A stretch of DNA of 30,145 nucleotides. Origin: Nemertoderma westbladi (taxonomy: Eukaryota > Xenacoelomorpha > Nemertodermatida > Nemertodermatidae). Of this stretch, positions 1 through 8,580 are shown one piece after another. The notes below the pieces were generated by a model. It ran no database searches, had not been told where the DNA came from, and saw nothing but the letters and a program-made list of their open reading frames with translations. The stretch's first letter is position 1. Each line of letters opens with the position of its first letter. The stretch spans positions 1 to 30,145 of the forward strand of contig JAUCBJ010003146.1 in assembly GCA_032718475.1 (NCBI GenBank), given 5' to 3'. The position numbers and the translations under genes are program-made.

Positions 1-520
1 ACCGGAAAAGTATATTTGACCCGTTCTTTTTTTTCTGCCGTCTTAAAAATCGTTTTTCTCCAAAAATCGTGTTTTGAGAAATTAAACTAACCGCGTTTTC
101 ATCTACAAGCATGTTATACAGCTGCCTGGATACCAGAATTTGAACTGAAAGATACCCAAATATATTCTAACTTAGAATTTCATATGCGAGAGGCATAATT
201 ATAACTATTGTAATTTGGGAGCTTAAAAAAATGCTGAAATGATATTATAGGGTGTTTGCTTCGAATTAAGAGTAGGTGTCAAATTTTTTTAATCTATTCA
301 AATAATAATACTGTTGCAGGGTGGACATTAATTATACTTGGAAATTTAGGTTGAGGTTTTGGTAAATAGTGCAAATTATAATTCAAAAATCTGAGATAAA
401 CAGCTCATAATTTGTGTATTGGTTGCTTGGAAACGTCACCATGGGAGATGGTTTCAGATTACCATTCCGTGAATATAAAATACTCGAACTCAACTCTGGG
501 CATTTGATTATAATTACAAT
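1..520. other. AT-rich non-coding DNA, probably SLC35F-like intron
   Basis: I see no exon, RNA gene or clear repeat here. It lies upstream of the first recognisable transporter exon on the same strand, so it is most simply intronic; this is inference, because the preceding exon is not in the window. Confidence 0.5.
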
Positions 521-670
521 TTAATGCTGCCAAAGCACAAGATTGTGCACAGGCTGGTCCTCACGGCGAAAGAAATGTCCTGCAAAGTGGAGGCGGCTTC
601 GTTCTAGTGTCAAGCTTGGAGGAACCAATGAGACAGAGACACCTCCAATGTTATATAGTATTTGGTTGGA
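521..670 (-). pseudogene. LINE reverse-transcriptase C-terminal fragment (decayed)
   Basis: Read on the minus strand, this stretch gives a short peptide containing LTLERSRLHFAGHFFRRED followed by QPVHNLVLWQ. That matches the hydrophobic/basic 'R-hRFAGH-hRR-D-LVLW' segment found after the RT domain in many animal LINE ORF2 proteins. The same DNA, slightly diverged, recurs at about 5165-5310, so this is a dispersed repeat and not a host gene. The copy is truncated on both sides. The family assignment rests on recalled motif similarity. Confidence 0.6.
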
Positions 671-699
671 GATGTGTGCATTATACTTGACAAAGTGAA

Positions 700-1261
700 C
701 CCGACGTAGCATTATCAATGCTGCCCATGCCTTTCCCCTACGTCTTCGAAGGTCCTCACCTTAACACAACTAAGCAGGATTCAATTGTTTCTAGTGTTTT
801 TGTTGTTAAACTGGCAAAATAGGAGGTGTATTAAATTGTAAATGAATTAAAATTGAAAATGTATTAATTTGGATGTATCACTGTGGACGAGAGACACGAT
901 TTTATGCATATAGTGAAGTCATCAGCAGTACTCCATCATTATTGGTCAGTTTCTAAAAGAGAGCCTTCCAACCAGCCAGGCGATCAGTTGCCATGACCGT
1001 GGGTTGGCGACACATATTAAACTTTATGCTAAATATACAAAGTCGACAATGACGCCCAGGAGTGATAGAACTGGTGACCTCCGTGTCTACGACTAATGAA
1101 ACGACTCATTCACCCATAACACCAATAATAAATAAGCTTTATGGATCTCGTGACTCACTCAAAAATCCTACCCTGCTTTGTTTGGTTGTGTGGAGTAAAT
1201 TATAAAACTAAAAATACTTTTCAATGAAACTACCTACTTACCTTTTTTCTGTTGTTTTCAG
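700..1261. other. Non-coding, intronic; ends in a splice acceptor
   Basis: No coding signal is visible. The right end carries a pyrimidine-rich tract (ccttttttctgttgttttca) and the AG acceptor of the first SLC35F-like exon. Confidence 0.6.
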
Positions 1262-1418
1262 CTACCAATAGAGTGGTTGGCGACCTTCTGTGTATCTGTG
1301 GTGCGGCTCTTTACGGCGTGTCTAATGTCGCTCAGGAATTCTCCATTCGTCGGTTTAATTTCGTTGAATTTCTCGGAATGATTGGAATTTTCGGTTCAGT
1401 GTTCAGCGCTATTCAACT
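1262..1418 (+). CDS. SLC35F1/F2-like: SLC35F1/F2-like transporter, internal exon 1 of 5 visible
   Basis: The exon encodes NRVVGDLLCICGAALYGVSN followed by VAQEFSIRR and VEFLGMIGIFGSVFSAIQ. The GD-L---GA-LYG-SNV and EFLGM-G-FGS-FS-IQ motifs are hallmarks of the SLC35F1/F2 branch of the drug/metabolite transporter superfamily (multi-pass membrane proteins). The acceptor is pyrimidine tract plus CAG at 1259-1261, and the donor is ACT|GTTAGT at 1419. It starts with two bases of a split codon and ends with CT, which joins C from the next exon to make Leu, giving 'SAIQL-GVLEHNEL' as expected for the family. The open frame runs past the donor to 1503, but the conserved sequence stops at the splice site. 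The substrate is not deducible. Confidence 0.88.
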
Positions 1419-2068
1419 GTTAGTAATTATATTTATGATATTGTATTATCATTGTGTAAAGTACCACCCACGTCACAAGTTTTGTTGTTTGGTATCTTAT
1501 TGATTGAGGCTTTCCCAACATTTAGTTGGCGTGGGCAGGGCGAGCTGTAAAGTCCCGCCTGCACCATATATTTCTAGGAAGCGTCAACAATTAATTTACC
1601 ACGCAACAGTTACAAGCCTAATTAATTTCATAATTTTATAGTTCTAGTTATCCATTGATCTATTAATATAGTTATTCTATTATATAGCTTTTTATCATTA
1701 AATAAATGCTATCAGGATATTGTACAGGTGCACTGCACTGCACTGCACAGTGTACACTGTTATCTGGATGTGCATAGTACCCAGCTAATGGCAATTGAGT
1801 ATCACTGTTTTTTTCTGCTATCTTTTAATAACAGCTGTACGGTGCATTATCCGGGCTACCTTTTTCCTAAAATAAATATTCAACATTTTTACAGGATTCT
1901 TTTTCACCACAGGGGCAAAAATTGCCATTTTAAAACCTGAAAAGTTCTTCTAATGAGCGATAAAGAATAGCAATTTATGTATACAATTATTTTATAATAG
2001 ACGATTAGTTATTCCCCGAGGTAGCATTATTATTCCAGCAAGTAATTCACTGTTTTATTTCCCTATAG
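1419..2068 (+). other. Intron (650 bp)
   Basis: GTTAGT donor, CCCTATAG acceptor. Contents are AT-rich, with a short CTGCA repeat near 1728-1748 (tgcactgcactgcactgcac). Nothing else is recognisable. Confidence 0.8.
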
Positions 2069-2276
2069 CGGAGTTTTAGAACACAATGAATTATCCAACC
2101 TCTCTGTTGATTGGCGGGTCGGGTTGCTTCTGGCCTCTTTCACTCTGTTTTTATTCACTCTGTATGTTGTAATGCCCTGGGCCATCCTCAGCTCTAACGC
2201 TATCGCAGTCAACCTTGGTCTCCTCACTGCCGACCTTTATACAATGTTTATAGGAATCTTTGTGTTTAACGATCAA
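2069..2276 (+). CDS. SLC35F1/F2-like: SLC35F1/F2-like transporter, exon 2 of 5 visible
   Basis: The exon encodes GVLEHNELSNLSVDWRVG, a hydrophobic helix (LLLASFTLFLFTLYVVMPW), then AILSSNAIAVNLGLLTADLY and TMFIGIFVFNDQ. The 'S-A-AVNL-LLTADLY---GLF-F' stretch is the most conserved C-terminal motif of SLC35F proteins and spans two transmembrane helices. It begins with one base completing a split Leu codon and ends on a full codon, CAA|GTTAGT. Its length of 208 nt keeps the frame with both neighbours. This exon gives the strongest family evidence. Confidence 0.92.
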
Positions 2277-2998
2277 GTTAGTAATATATTATAGTACCTA
2301 ATTTAATATAAGTAGTAATAAATATATATATATACTTTTTTTTAATAATTATTTTTTACTCTAATATGACTTTAATAATATATAATTTTTAAGTTTAATG
2401 CTGAATAAATAATAATAATAATAATGAAACCAATTTACAATAAAGATAATATTTATATTGCATTGCTATTTTAAGCATTGGTTACTTTTTTTTCATTGCA
2501 TTGCTTTGTAATATCTAATACATATTTTGTATTTTCTGTTCTTAGGCTACTTTATTTATTTTATATCCTATTGGAGGTGTGGGGTCCCCCCCCCCCCCCC
2601 CCCCCCCCCCTAATACATTAAACTCTAAATTCATGGAGAATCTGCAGATAATTATAGTAAAGCTATTAATCTTGGTAAACTAAACTACCTTTACTTCGAT
2701 CTTTTTGTTATTTCATTCGCTCCTTTCGCTCGTTTGCGTAAATATTCACACATAAGTCCGGCCTGAGTTAAAGTTTTACTTTATATACGGGTCAATGCCA
2801 ACCATATTGACCAAGTCACGAACGGGACAAAAAATATACAAAAATGTAAATCATTCGAGAATGAATGGTCGGTTGGCTTTGACACAACACATAATAATTA
2901 ATTCATATTTCTGAAATTATTTTTCCATTTCTGTGTTTAAATCGTATCGATAGCACTTTATTTCATTTCTTTTGCACTTTATTTCATTTCTTTTGCAG
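2277..2998 (+). other. Intron (722 bp) with poly-C tract
   Basis: GTTAGT donor, TTTTGCAG acceptor. It is strongly AT-rich, with a TAA-type microsatellite near 2408-2425 and a C homopolymer of about 25 bases at 2586-2610. A sentence-like duplication, 'gcactttatttcatttctttt', occurs twice in tandem at about 2952-2996, next to the acceptor. Confidence 0.8.
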
Positions 2999-3121
2999 TA
3001 TAATCTTTTGTACTTTATTTCGTACGTTGCCATTCTCATCGGGCTTATAATCTATTTCTCGGTGGAAATATCACCCCAGCCGAGACCCAGTATGGTTGCA
3101 GATTACAGACAATTTACTGAG
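2999..3121 (+). CDS. SLC35F1/F2-like: SLC35F1/F2-like transporter, exon 3 of 5 visible
   Basis: The exon is 41 codons, phase 0 at both ends. It encodes YNLLYFISYVAILIGLIIYF (the last transmembrane helix of the family; compare the 'LY-LSF--I-IGL-LY' pattern) followed by SVEISPQPRPSMVADYRQFT, the start of the hydrophilic C-terminal tail. The acceptor is TTTTGCAG and the donor GAG|GTTAGT. Its position directly after the 'F-F-D' end of the preceding exon agrees with SLC35F order. Confidence 0.88.
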
Positions 3122-3438
3122 GTTAGTGTAGCAACTTAATAGTTATAGCAGACATCTACTTAGCATATACATATTATTAGTTAGGAAAGCTATCCAATTA
3201 GCTTGCTGCATGCTGGTTATGTTTTATTTTTCTTATTAAAAATGACTAAGCCTATAAACAAGTTATTATTTTACACAAAATTTCATATTTCGTCATTCTT
3301 GCGTCACTTTCATTTAACTGTAATTTAATTAATTATTGTTCAATTAATTTAAGTATTTAATATCTTCCAAACTAGTGTACGTATTGTACCGAACTAAACT
3401 AAACTCACCTCTAAAACTTACCTAAATATTTTTACTGA

Positions 3439-3448
3439 ATTGTGTCTT
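3439..3448. repeat. Target-site duplication of the SINE (left copy)
   Basis: ATTGTGTCTT at 3439-3448 is repeated exactly at 3703-3712, immediately flanking the SINE. This is the signature of target-primed retroposition. Confidence 0.85.
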
Positions 3449-3702
3449 TAAAAAAAAGCAAAAGCAAACAGTCGGCCGAAGCCGGAGGCGACCCGAAGGC
3501 TCCTCTTTCGATAGCTGCTACCCGAGGGTATGGGTGGGCGCTACCCCTATCCCAAGATTTGCTCCCAGTTATTTAACTGGTACTCATTTTATCGACCCCA
3601 GTGGATGAAAGGCTGAGTGGACCCTGGCGGGGCTGAACCTACAACCAATAGATTGTAGGCCCGGCGCTCAACCAAATGAGCTACCCCGCGTCTACCGCGC
3701 CT
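3449..3702 (-). mobile_element. tRNA-derived SINE, complete with target-site duplication
   Basis: Read on the minus strand, the head is tRNA-like. An A box, TAGCTCATTTGGTTGAGCG (complement of about 3665-3683), is followed at tRNA spacing by a B box, GGTTCAGCCCC (complement of 3629-3639). The body carries TTTCATCCACTGGGGTCGAT and AAAATGAGTACCAGTT, which closely resemble the conserved core I recall from cephalopod OR-type/Ceph-domain SINEs. The 3' end is a T/GCTTTT-rich tail at 3449-3466. Perfect 10-bp duplications flank it. It lies antisense inside the third visible intron. The tRNA origin and the boundaries are well supported; the exact SINE superfamily is from memory. Confidence 0.9.
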
Positions 3703-3712
3703 ATTGTGTCTT
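3703..3712. repeat. Target-site duplication of the SINE (right copy)
   Basis: ATTGTGTCTT, identical to 3439-3448, directly abuts the tRNA-like head of the SINE. Confidence 0.85.
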
Positions 3713-4091
3713 ACTGTTTACATATTGGCTGTATGGGGAAGAGTCAGCAAATTCCTGGAAATTTTATATTTTATACATTTTTGTTGAATAATAATGATTT
3801 TCCTCCACTGCTAGATCGATGGACCAATTAATAATTGTGGGTCGAGCCTTATTATTCGACTGCGACATATATTGTCTGCTGGACAATCGCCGCAGTTGTA
3901 GTGAAAATATTTGTTCTTTATAAAAACCTCCTCAATAAATAGTTATTTTTATACCAACTATCCGTCGGTCTTCAAAGTTTATTTAAGTTAGTAGAGTTTC
4001 ATACTGAGGCCAAAGTAACAAACCGAAATGTCTTAAAAATCGTAATGACCGTTTAAGCCCGTTAGATGGCGCTGTATTCTCGCCCATTTAG

Positions 4092-4259
4092 ATAAACGAC
4101 CCGCTTTACGAGGAGGATTTGTCCCCGGACACACCGCTGGAGTGGGACCCGCAGGGTGAGGTTGGGTTCACCTCGGCCGCCCTGGACACCCGACCCAGAC
4201 TCAGTCTGCTCAGCTCCATACCGGAAGACCCAGACTCAGTGACGGGGTTGGCAGATGAG
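4092..4259 (+). CDS. SLC35F1/F2-like: SLC35F1/F2-like transporter, exon 4 of 5 visible (acidic tail)
   Basis: The exon is 56 codons, phase 0, open throughout. It encodes INDPLYEEDLSPDTPLEWD, then PQGEVGFTSAALDTRPRLSL and LSSIPEDPDSVTGLADE. It is much more GC-rich than the surrounding DNA, as expected of an exon in this AT-rich locus. The acceptor is CCATTTAG and the donor GAG|GTTAGT, matching the other three donors. The sequence is a hydrophilic acidic cytosolic tail, poorly conserved in the family, so the call rests on splice sites, frame and position more than on homology. Confidence 0.78.
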
Positions 4260-4325
4260 GTTAGTTAGTTGCTAGGTAACAATTCTAAACTGTCAATTTC
4301 CAGATGTAGAATCAGACAAAGTGTG

Positions 4326-4358
4326 TGTAAGGAGGGGAGGGGGGGGGGGGGGTGGGGG
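4326..4358. repeat. Poly-G tract
   Basis: A G-rich homopolymer run near 4334-4358, just inside the long last intron. It is one of several poly-C/poly-G tracts in the window. Confidence 0.8.
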
Positions 4359-4502
4359 TGGTAATTTTCTTGTTCTTTTACTATTAATTCACTAACTGCT
4401 ATTTATATTGATTCATCATTAATTGTTCAAATTGTGTCAATTTATCAGAAACTATTGCGTGCAGATTAATGACTGAAAGTGAAACAAATCTTGTTTAACT
4501 AA

Positions 4503-4616
4503 AGCTTTGTTTTAAATTAATTATTTAAATTAATTAATTTAATTAAAAATTTAATTAATTTAATTAAAAATTTAATTAATTTAATTAAAAATTTAATTAA
4601 TTTTAAATTAATTTTA
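4503..4616. repeat. AT-rich tandem repeat (TTAATTAATTTAATTAAAAA units)
   Basis: Three to four copies of a unit of about 22 bp built from TTAATTAATTTAATTAAAAA, itself largely palindromic. It directly abuts the left TIR of the next element, at the point where one TCGCGAC unit of that TIR is missing. Confidence 0.8.
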
Positions 4617-4791
4617 ATTATTAAAGTCGCGACTTTATTATTTTAGTCGCGACTTTATTCGTATTAAAGTCGCGATTTTGATTGGATACTTCGCTTCTCC
4701 ACCTTATTATAAGGCTTAGGCAATTATAAGCAGGAGAACATTGGTTGGTTAGAGTTGGATATTGTTATCTTGTTACTCAGTGCCGTAATGC
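4617..4791 (+). repeat. Left TIR of the 2.7-kb element
   Basis: It pairs with 7138-7312 over its whole length. It carries three TCGCGAC-type motifs followed by a unique part that includes TTGGATACTTCGCTTCTCC. Confidence 0.9.
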
Positions 4792-4989
4792 TCTCTACTC
4801 TAGCATATAGATAGGCGGTGTATGATACCGGTCAAGTCAACAATTACTGCTACCGGTATGCAAAATGTAGGTCTACTGTACTGTATTATTTAATGGAAAG
4901 GTACTGGCCCGGCCGATTGGGAATTACGCAGCTTGGCATCGGTACCGGTACAGGTATATTACGGAAGGCTATACTACTACTACTAGGAT

Positions 4990-6460
4990 CGGCATGCTGC
5001 ATTGCAGCTGCATTTTTAAGAATGCCGTGCCGGCTTGACGACTCAATTGTGGCGCCACAATTCCACAAATCACCCATGATGTTTGCTAGATCATCCGCAT
5101 CTTCAAGGTCAGTGTCCTTTAAGATGCGTAGAAAGTCATGGGCTGTCACCATGCTTATTCACTCCATTGAGGCTGCCAAAGCACAAGATTATGCACTGGC
5201 TGGTCCTCACGGCGAAAGCAATGTCCTGCAAAGCGGTGGCGGTTCCGTTCTAGTGTCAAGCTTGGGGGAACCAATGAGACACCTCCAATGTTATATAGTG
5301 TCTGGCATGCGCCCCCTTACAGTGGATTAAAATGTGGATTTTCATGCAAGCCTTCCTGCAAAATTTGGCTTGTTCGTACACACACCCCCTCACGTCTCAA
5401 CCCCTTACATTAAAAAGTAATCTGAATTTCTAACAATTTGTAACACAATCTGAATTTCGTTGAAAAATATCTGAGTTATGGGAGTTCGAAACACTAATTT
5501 ATCTCACACAAGTAGCTGGGCAACAATGGACTATATTACGTATATTAGTACTTTAGTTCGCTATTCATATATACATAAATGAAATGCTCAGGAATACATG
5601 TATAATATTGGGTAGGAAAAGTACAATATTTTTAATATGCTGTGTTTTTTTAAAGAAAAATAAATGGATTAGGTTTTCTGCTTTTGATAGGTTGGAATTC
5701 CGGCACAGGTTGTGGCGTGATGCTTGTTTGATGCTACAGAAAAGGCAGACGCACGTAGGCGTAGCTCTCCAACAGTTTCTACTTCGACAAATCTTATGTA
5801 AATATAGATTTGCTAGTGGCGAAATCGCAAGTCAAAATTTAAATCTTAAGTTTAATTTTAAATGAAAAATCCAATTTTGAATAAAAGGAAAGTTATCTAG
5901 GAATAAAACCGTCAATTTTAAAACCGTGAAAAGTTTATAATTATATTTATTTATTTATATTCGTACATGGCAAATCAAATATATATATATTATGAATAAT
6001 GCACAGTACACCAATAATGAAAGTAATGGTTATATAACCTAGCACAAAAGTCTATATTAGGTAAGTAATATAATACAACTAAAATTAATAAGAGGAATGA
6101 TTAACGCTTAATAAGATGAGACGTTGAACATTTGAAGTCGATAGTATTCCCAAGATCCTCACGAACCCAAGGTAGGTATAGACCATTAACAACAATTTTA
6201 ACGTTGGGGGGATTCCAGACAACATTGAAAGGTATACATTTTGATTTACTTTTATTCGGATCTATGTCTGTGCTGAGGCGAAGATTGTAACGACGACAGA
6301 ACGTAAGACATATGTACCATAAATTGTAAACCTACTACCGATGGATAAAGAAGCAAAATGTCGTCCGCGTAAACTAGCACTCCATAAAAAACAGAACCAA
6401 TATTCGGAAATATATCGATATTCGGAAAGCCCTGAAAATTCTGCATCTAATAGGCCTAAA
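4990..6460 (-). pseudogene. Decayed LINE ORF2 (reverse transcriptase and C-terminus)
   Basis: On the minus strand, 6340-6400 encodes GSVFYGVLVYADDILLLYPS. The YADD box is reverse-transcriptase motif C, and FYGxLxYADDIxLL is typical of animal non-LTR elements. Continuing in a shifted frame, 6120-6290 gives RLSTDIDPNKSKSKCIPF, the usual segment after the catalytic box. Further downstream in the same orientation, about 5165-5310 gives the RHRFAGHCFRREDQPVHNLV stretch and 4990-5150 gives DFLRILKDTDLEDADDLANI, both typical of the ORF2 C-terminus. Several frameshifts and stops break the gene, and the 5' part (endonuclease, RT motifs 0-A) is absent. It lies within the TIR element, so it was captured by it or inserted into it. 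Confidence 0.75.
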
Positions 6461-6599
6461 AACGCAAAATCGACCATGTGGTCCCCAGGTCCCTGTTCTC
6501 GCAACCAGCCACATTTGTAAGAAATAATTAATATAACACCGTGTCTGGTCCTTTATCAATAAAATACAGTTTCTGAGTAAATTGGTAAAATAAGTAATT

Positions 6600-7052
6600 T
6601 TAAAGGCAGGATTTATAACTGCAGCAACAAGGAGTGAGGCTACTACTCGAAAGGGATGTACAGTCATTATTGTGCTGCAGTGTTTCGCTCAGTTGTGTCT
6701 GTGAAATTAAACGTTGCTGAAGTAGATTGGAATCTTTAGCACATTCTAAACCAAGAGAGTTGTCTGGTGCGTTAGATGAGTTTATCAGTTCAAAACATGC
6801 CATAGAATGATTCAACTGTCCATTTAGTTCTTGTAAATAAGCACCCGTGACAGCTCGTGAACTACCCACACCACCATTTAAAACATTTAGACATGCGTTA
6901 TACGTGGATCTAATTCTGGAAATAAAGTCCTCAGCCATAATTACATAAGGAATATGCAACCAGTAACCTCTGTTAAATTGCCTTAGAGCCAGACTGTCCC
7001 ATTTATACTGTACTGCACAGCTAGCACATGGCCTAGGCCAGTTGTGTTGCAT
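6600..7052 (-). CDS. Unidentified minus-strand ORF inside the TIR element
   Basis: An open frame of up to 150 codons (first Met at 7052) containing QYKWDSLALRQFNRGYWLHI and MAEDFISRIRSTYNACLNVL, with a Ser/Cys-rich end. Immediately upstream on the same strand is a polypyrimidine-AG (TTGTCTTTCAG at about 7061-7071), so it may be a 3' exon of a transposon gene reached by splicing. I do not recognise a family; composition and length are compatible with a real but degraded transposon protein. A chance ORF is also possible. Confidence 0.35.
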   Translation of the reverse strand: MQHNWPRPCASCAVQYKWDSLALRQFNRGYWLHIPYVIMAEDFISRIRSTYNACLNVLNGGVGSSRAVTGAYLQELNGQLNHSMACFELINSSNAPDNSLGLECAKDSNLLQQRLISQTQLSETLQHNNDCTSLSSSSLTPCCCSYKSCL

Positions 7053-7137
7053 GCTGCCCTGAAAGACAACTTCAGATATAAGGACAGCCTATTTACTTTC
7101 AATTTCCGTCTATCTATACCTGCATGCTAGCAGAAGT

Positions 7138-7312
7138 GCATTACGGTACTGAGTAACAAGATAACAATATCCAACTCTAACCAACCAATGTTCTCCTGCT
7201 TATAATTGCCTAAGCCTTATAATAAGGTGGAGAAGCGAAGTATCCAATCAAAGTCGCGACTTTAATACGAATAAAGTCGCGACTAAAATAATAAAGTCGC
7301 GACTTTAATAAT
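7138..7312 (-). repeat. Right TIR of the 2.7-kb element
   Basis: Reverse complement of 4617-4791 with about two differences. One further TCGCGAC unit continues to 7323 and has no counterpart on the left. Confidence 0.9.
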
Positions 7313-7323
7313 AGAGTCGCGAC

Positions 7324-7545
7324 AATATTCGTGAATATATAGCATGAAAGTTGGGACGAATATAATTACCGAATAGAAATACAAAATGTATGCCATACAC
7401 CGGTACCTTAGCGGGGTAGGTAAACCCCGAGAATCACATAAACCTGCAAAACAGCTCTGAGATACATCTCGACACCGACACAGTTAGTGTTCAGTGATTG
7501 AAATCCCCAAATAAATTTTGAACCCAAATTAGTGTTTAAACGGGA
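7324..7545. other. Intronic non-coding DNA
   Basis: No feature recognised beyond general AT-richness. Confidence 0.5.
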
Positions 7546-7935
7546 TCAGACATTTCAGGATTTCCTGGATCGGGATCGGGATTATCGCTCTCGGGATCCC
7601 GATTTACGGGATCGGGATTGCAATTTTGGATCAAATTCGTCAAAGTTAATAATATGTGGCGGGTTTTGGGTAACACTCACTTGATCTTACACTTCTAAAA
7701 TATTAGTAAGATAAAGTTATATTAAATTTATTTTGCAAGTGATTACTGGATTGTTTACTGACATTCAATTCGATATAATCTAAACATTTCCGTTCTGCTG
7801 CAATTATTTATCAGATATTGAAGAAATTAACTTAACTACTTATTTATTCTTCGGGATCCCGTTCCAAAAAAAGTCGGGATCGCGACCGGGATTGCATTTT
7901 TCGCTGAGATCCCGGCTTTTCGGGACCGGGATATA
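7546..7935. repeat. GGGATC/CCCGAT-rich repeat pair
   Basis: Two blocks (about 7560-7630 and 7850-7932) are dominated by GGGATC, GGGATCCCG and CGGGATTGCA motifs and are separated by about 220 bp of AT-rich DNA. They align in direct orientation through TCGGGATCCCG and CGGGATTGCATTTT. They look like the G+C-rich subterminal blocks of a decayed DNA element, but I cannot define ends or target duplications. Confidence 0.6.
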
Positions 7936-8580
7936 CCAAACATAAACCAAATTAATAATATATTCAAAGTAGTAAGTTAGCACGTCTTGAAATAGCTATA
8001 ACAGCTATCAAACTTCAACCGTATGAATTATACTCTGCGAGCGCAGGGACATGTGATCTTTTGCGAAAAACATATTTCCGATAAAGATAAATAGTCAGGT
8101 CGCTTAACTTAAAAATGAGGAGGTTTCTAGATAAAGGAGCCCTAATAATAATTATTGGTCCACTAATTAGCTAATTACCGCTCCTTTCATTTTTTAAAAG
8201 GGACCAGGATAGCAACATAGTTTATGCCTCCCATATTCCTTGAGACCAGGAGGTTATTCACAGAAGTCCACGGGTTTGTGTTCCCTAGTATTCTGAGCTT
8301 CACCTACCCCAAATATCAGCATCCGAGATTCAATTACGGTCGTTTTTAAATCGGCCGCGATTGGTGACATTGTCATTCAAACCAAAACTAATAAACTATT
8401 TGTACCGGGATGAATTCAGAGAGCATGGCAATTGGTTTTTTGTTTTAATACGCATTTAATTTTAATTTTTTACTTCATATCCGCTTTATTTTTACTCGAT
8501 GACTCGTTTAACTTGGATTCCTACTTTGGTTTTGGACTGGTTTTCTCATAATCGCAAATTTATCCATTGCAGTACTGTAC
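7936..8580. other. Intronic non-coding DNA
   Basis: No gene is visible. A short stretch at 8113-8165 (GAGGAGGTTTCTAGATAAAG ... AATTATTGGTCC) weakly resembles the complement of 3800-3950, suggesting an old dispersed repeat; the similarity is too patchy to call. Confidence 0.4.

Larger units (their letters stand above)
3122..4091 (+). other. Intron (970 bp) containing a SINE
   Basis: GTTAGT donor, CATTTAG acceptor. It holds the minus-strand SINE at 3449-3702 and is otherwise AT-rich. I see no other feature. Confidence 0.75.
4617..7323. mobile_element. DNA transposon with 175-bp terminal inverted repeats
   Basis: The segment 4617-4791 is the reverse complement of 7138-7312 with only about two mismatches in 175 bases. 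The outer TIR part is an array of TCGCGAC-containing units (AAAGTCGCGACTTTATTATT type): three on the left and four on the right, the outermost at 7313-7323. The interior contains a decayed minus-strand LINE and one unexplained minus-strand ORF. I see no recognisable transposase, so the element is probably non-autonomous or broken. Target-site duplications cannot be defined because the left flank is an AT tandem repeat. The near-identity of the arms suggests a young insertion or arm homogenisation. Confidence 0.88.

Noticed and set aside
1252-1503. Stand-alone 83-codon protein starting at 1252
   Set aside because: The ATG at 1252 lies in the polypyrimidine tract before the acceptor, and family similarity stops at the donor at 1419; it is an exon, not a small gene.
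4818-5330. 170-codon plus-strand ORF
   Set aside because: It is antisense to LINE C-terminal fragments that have recognisable motifs on the minus strand.
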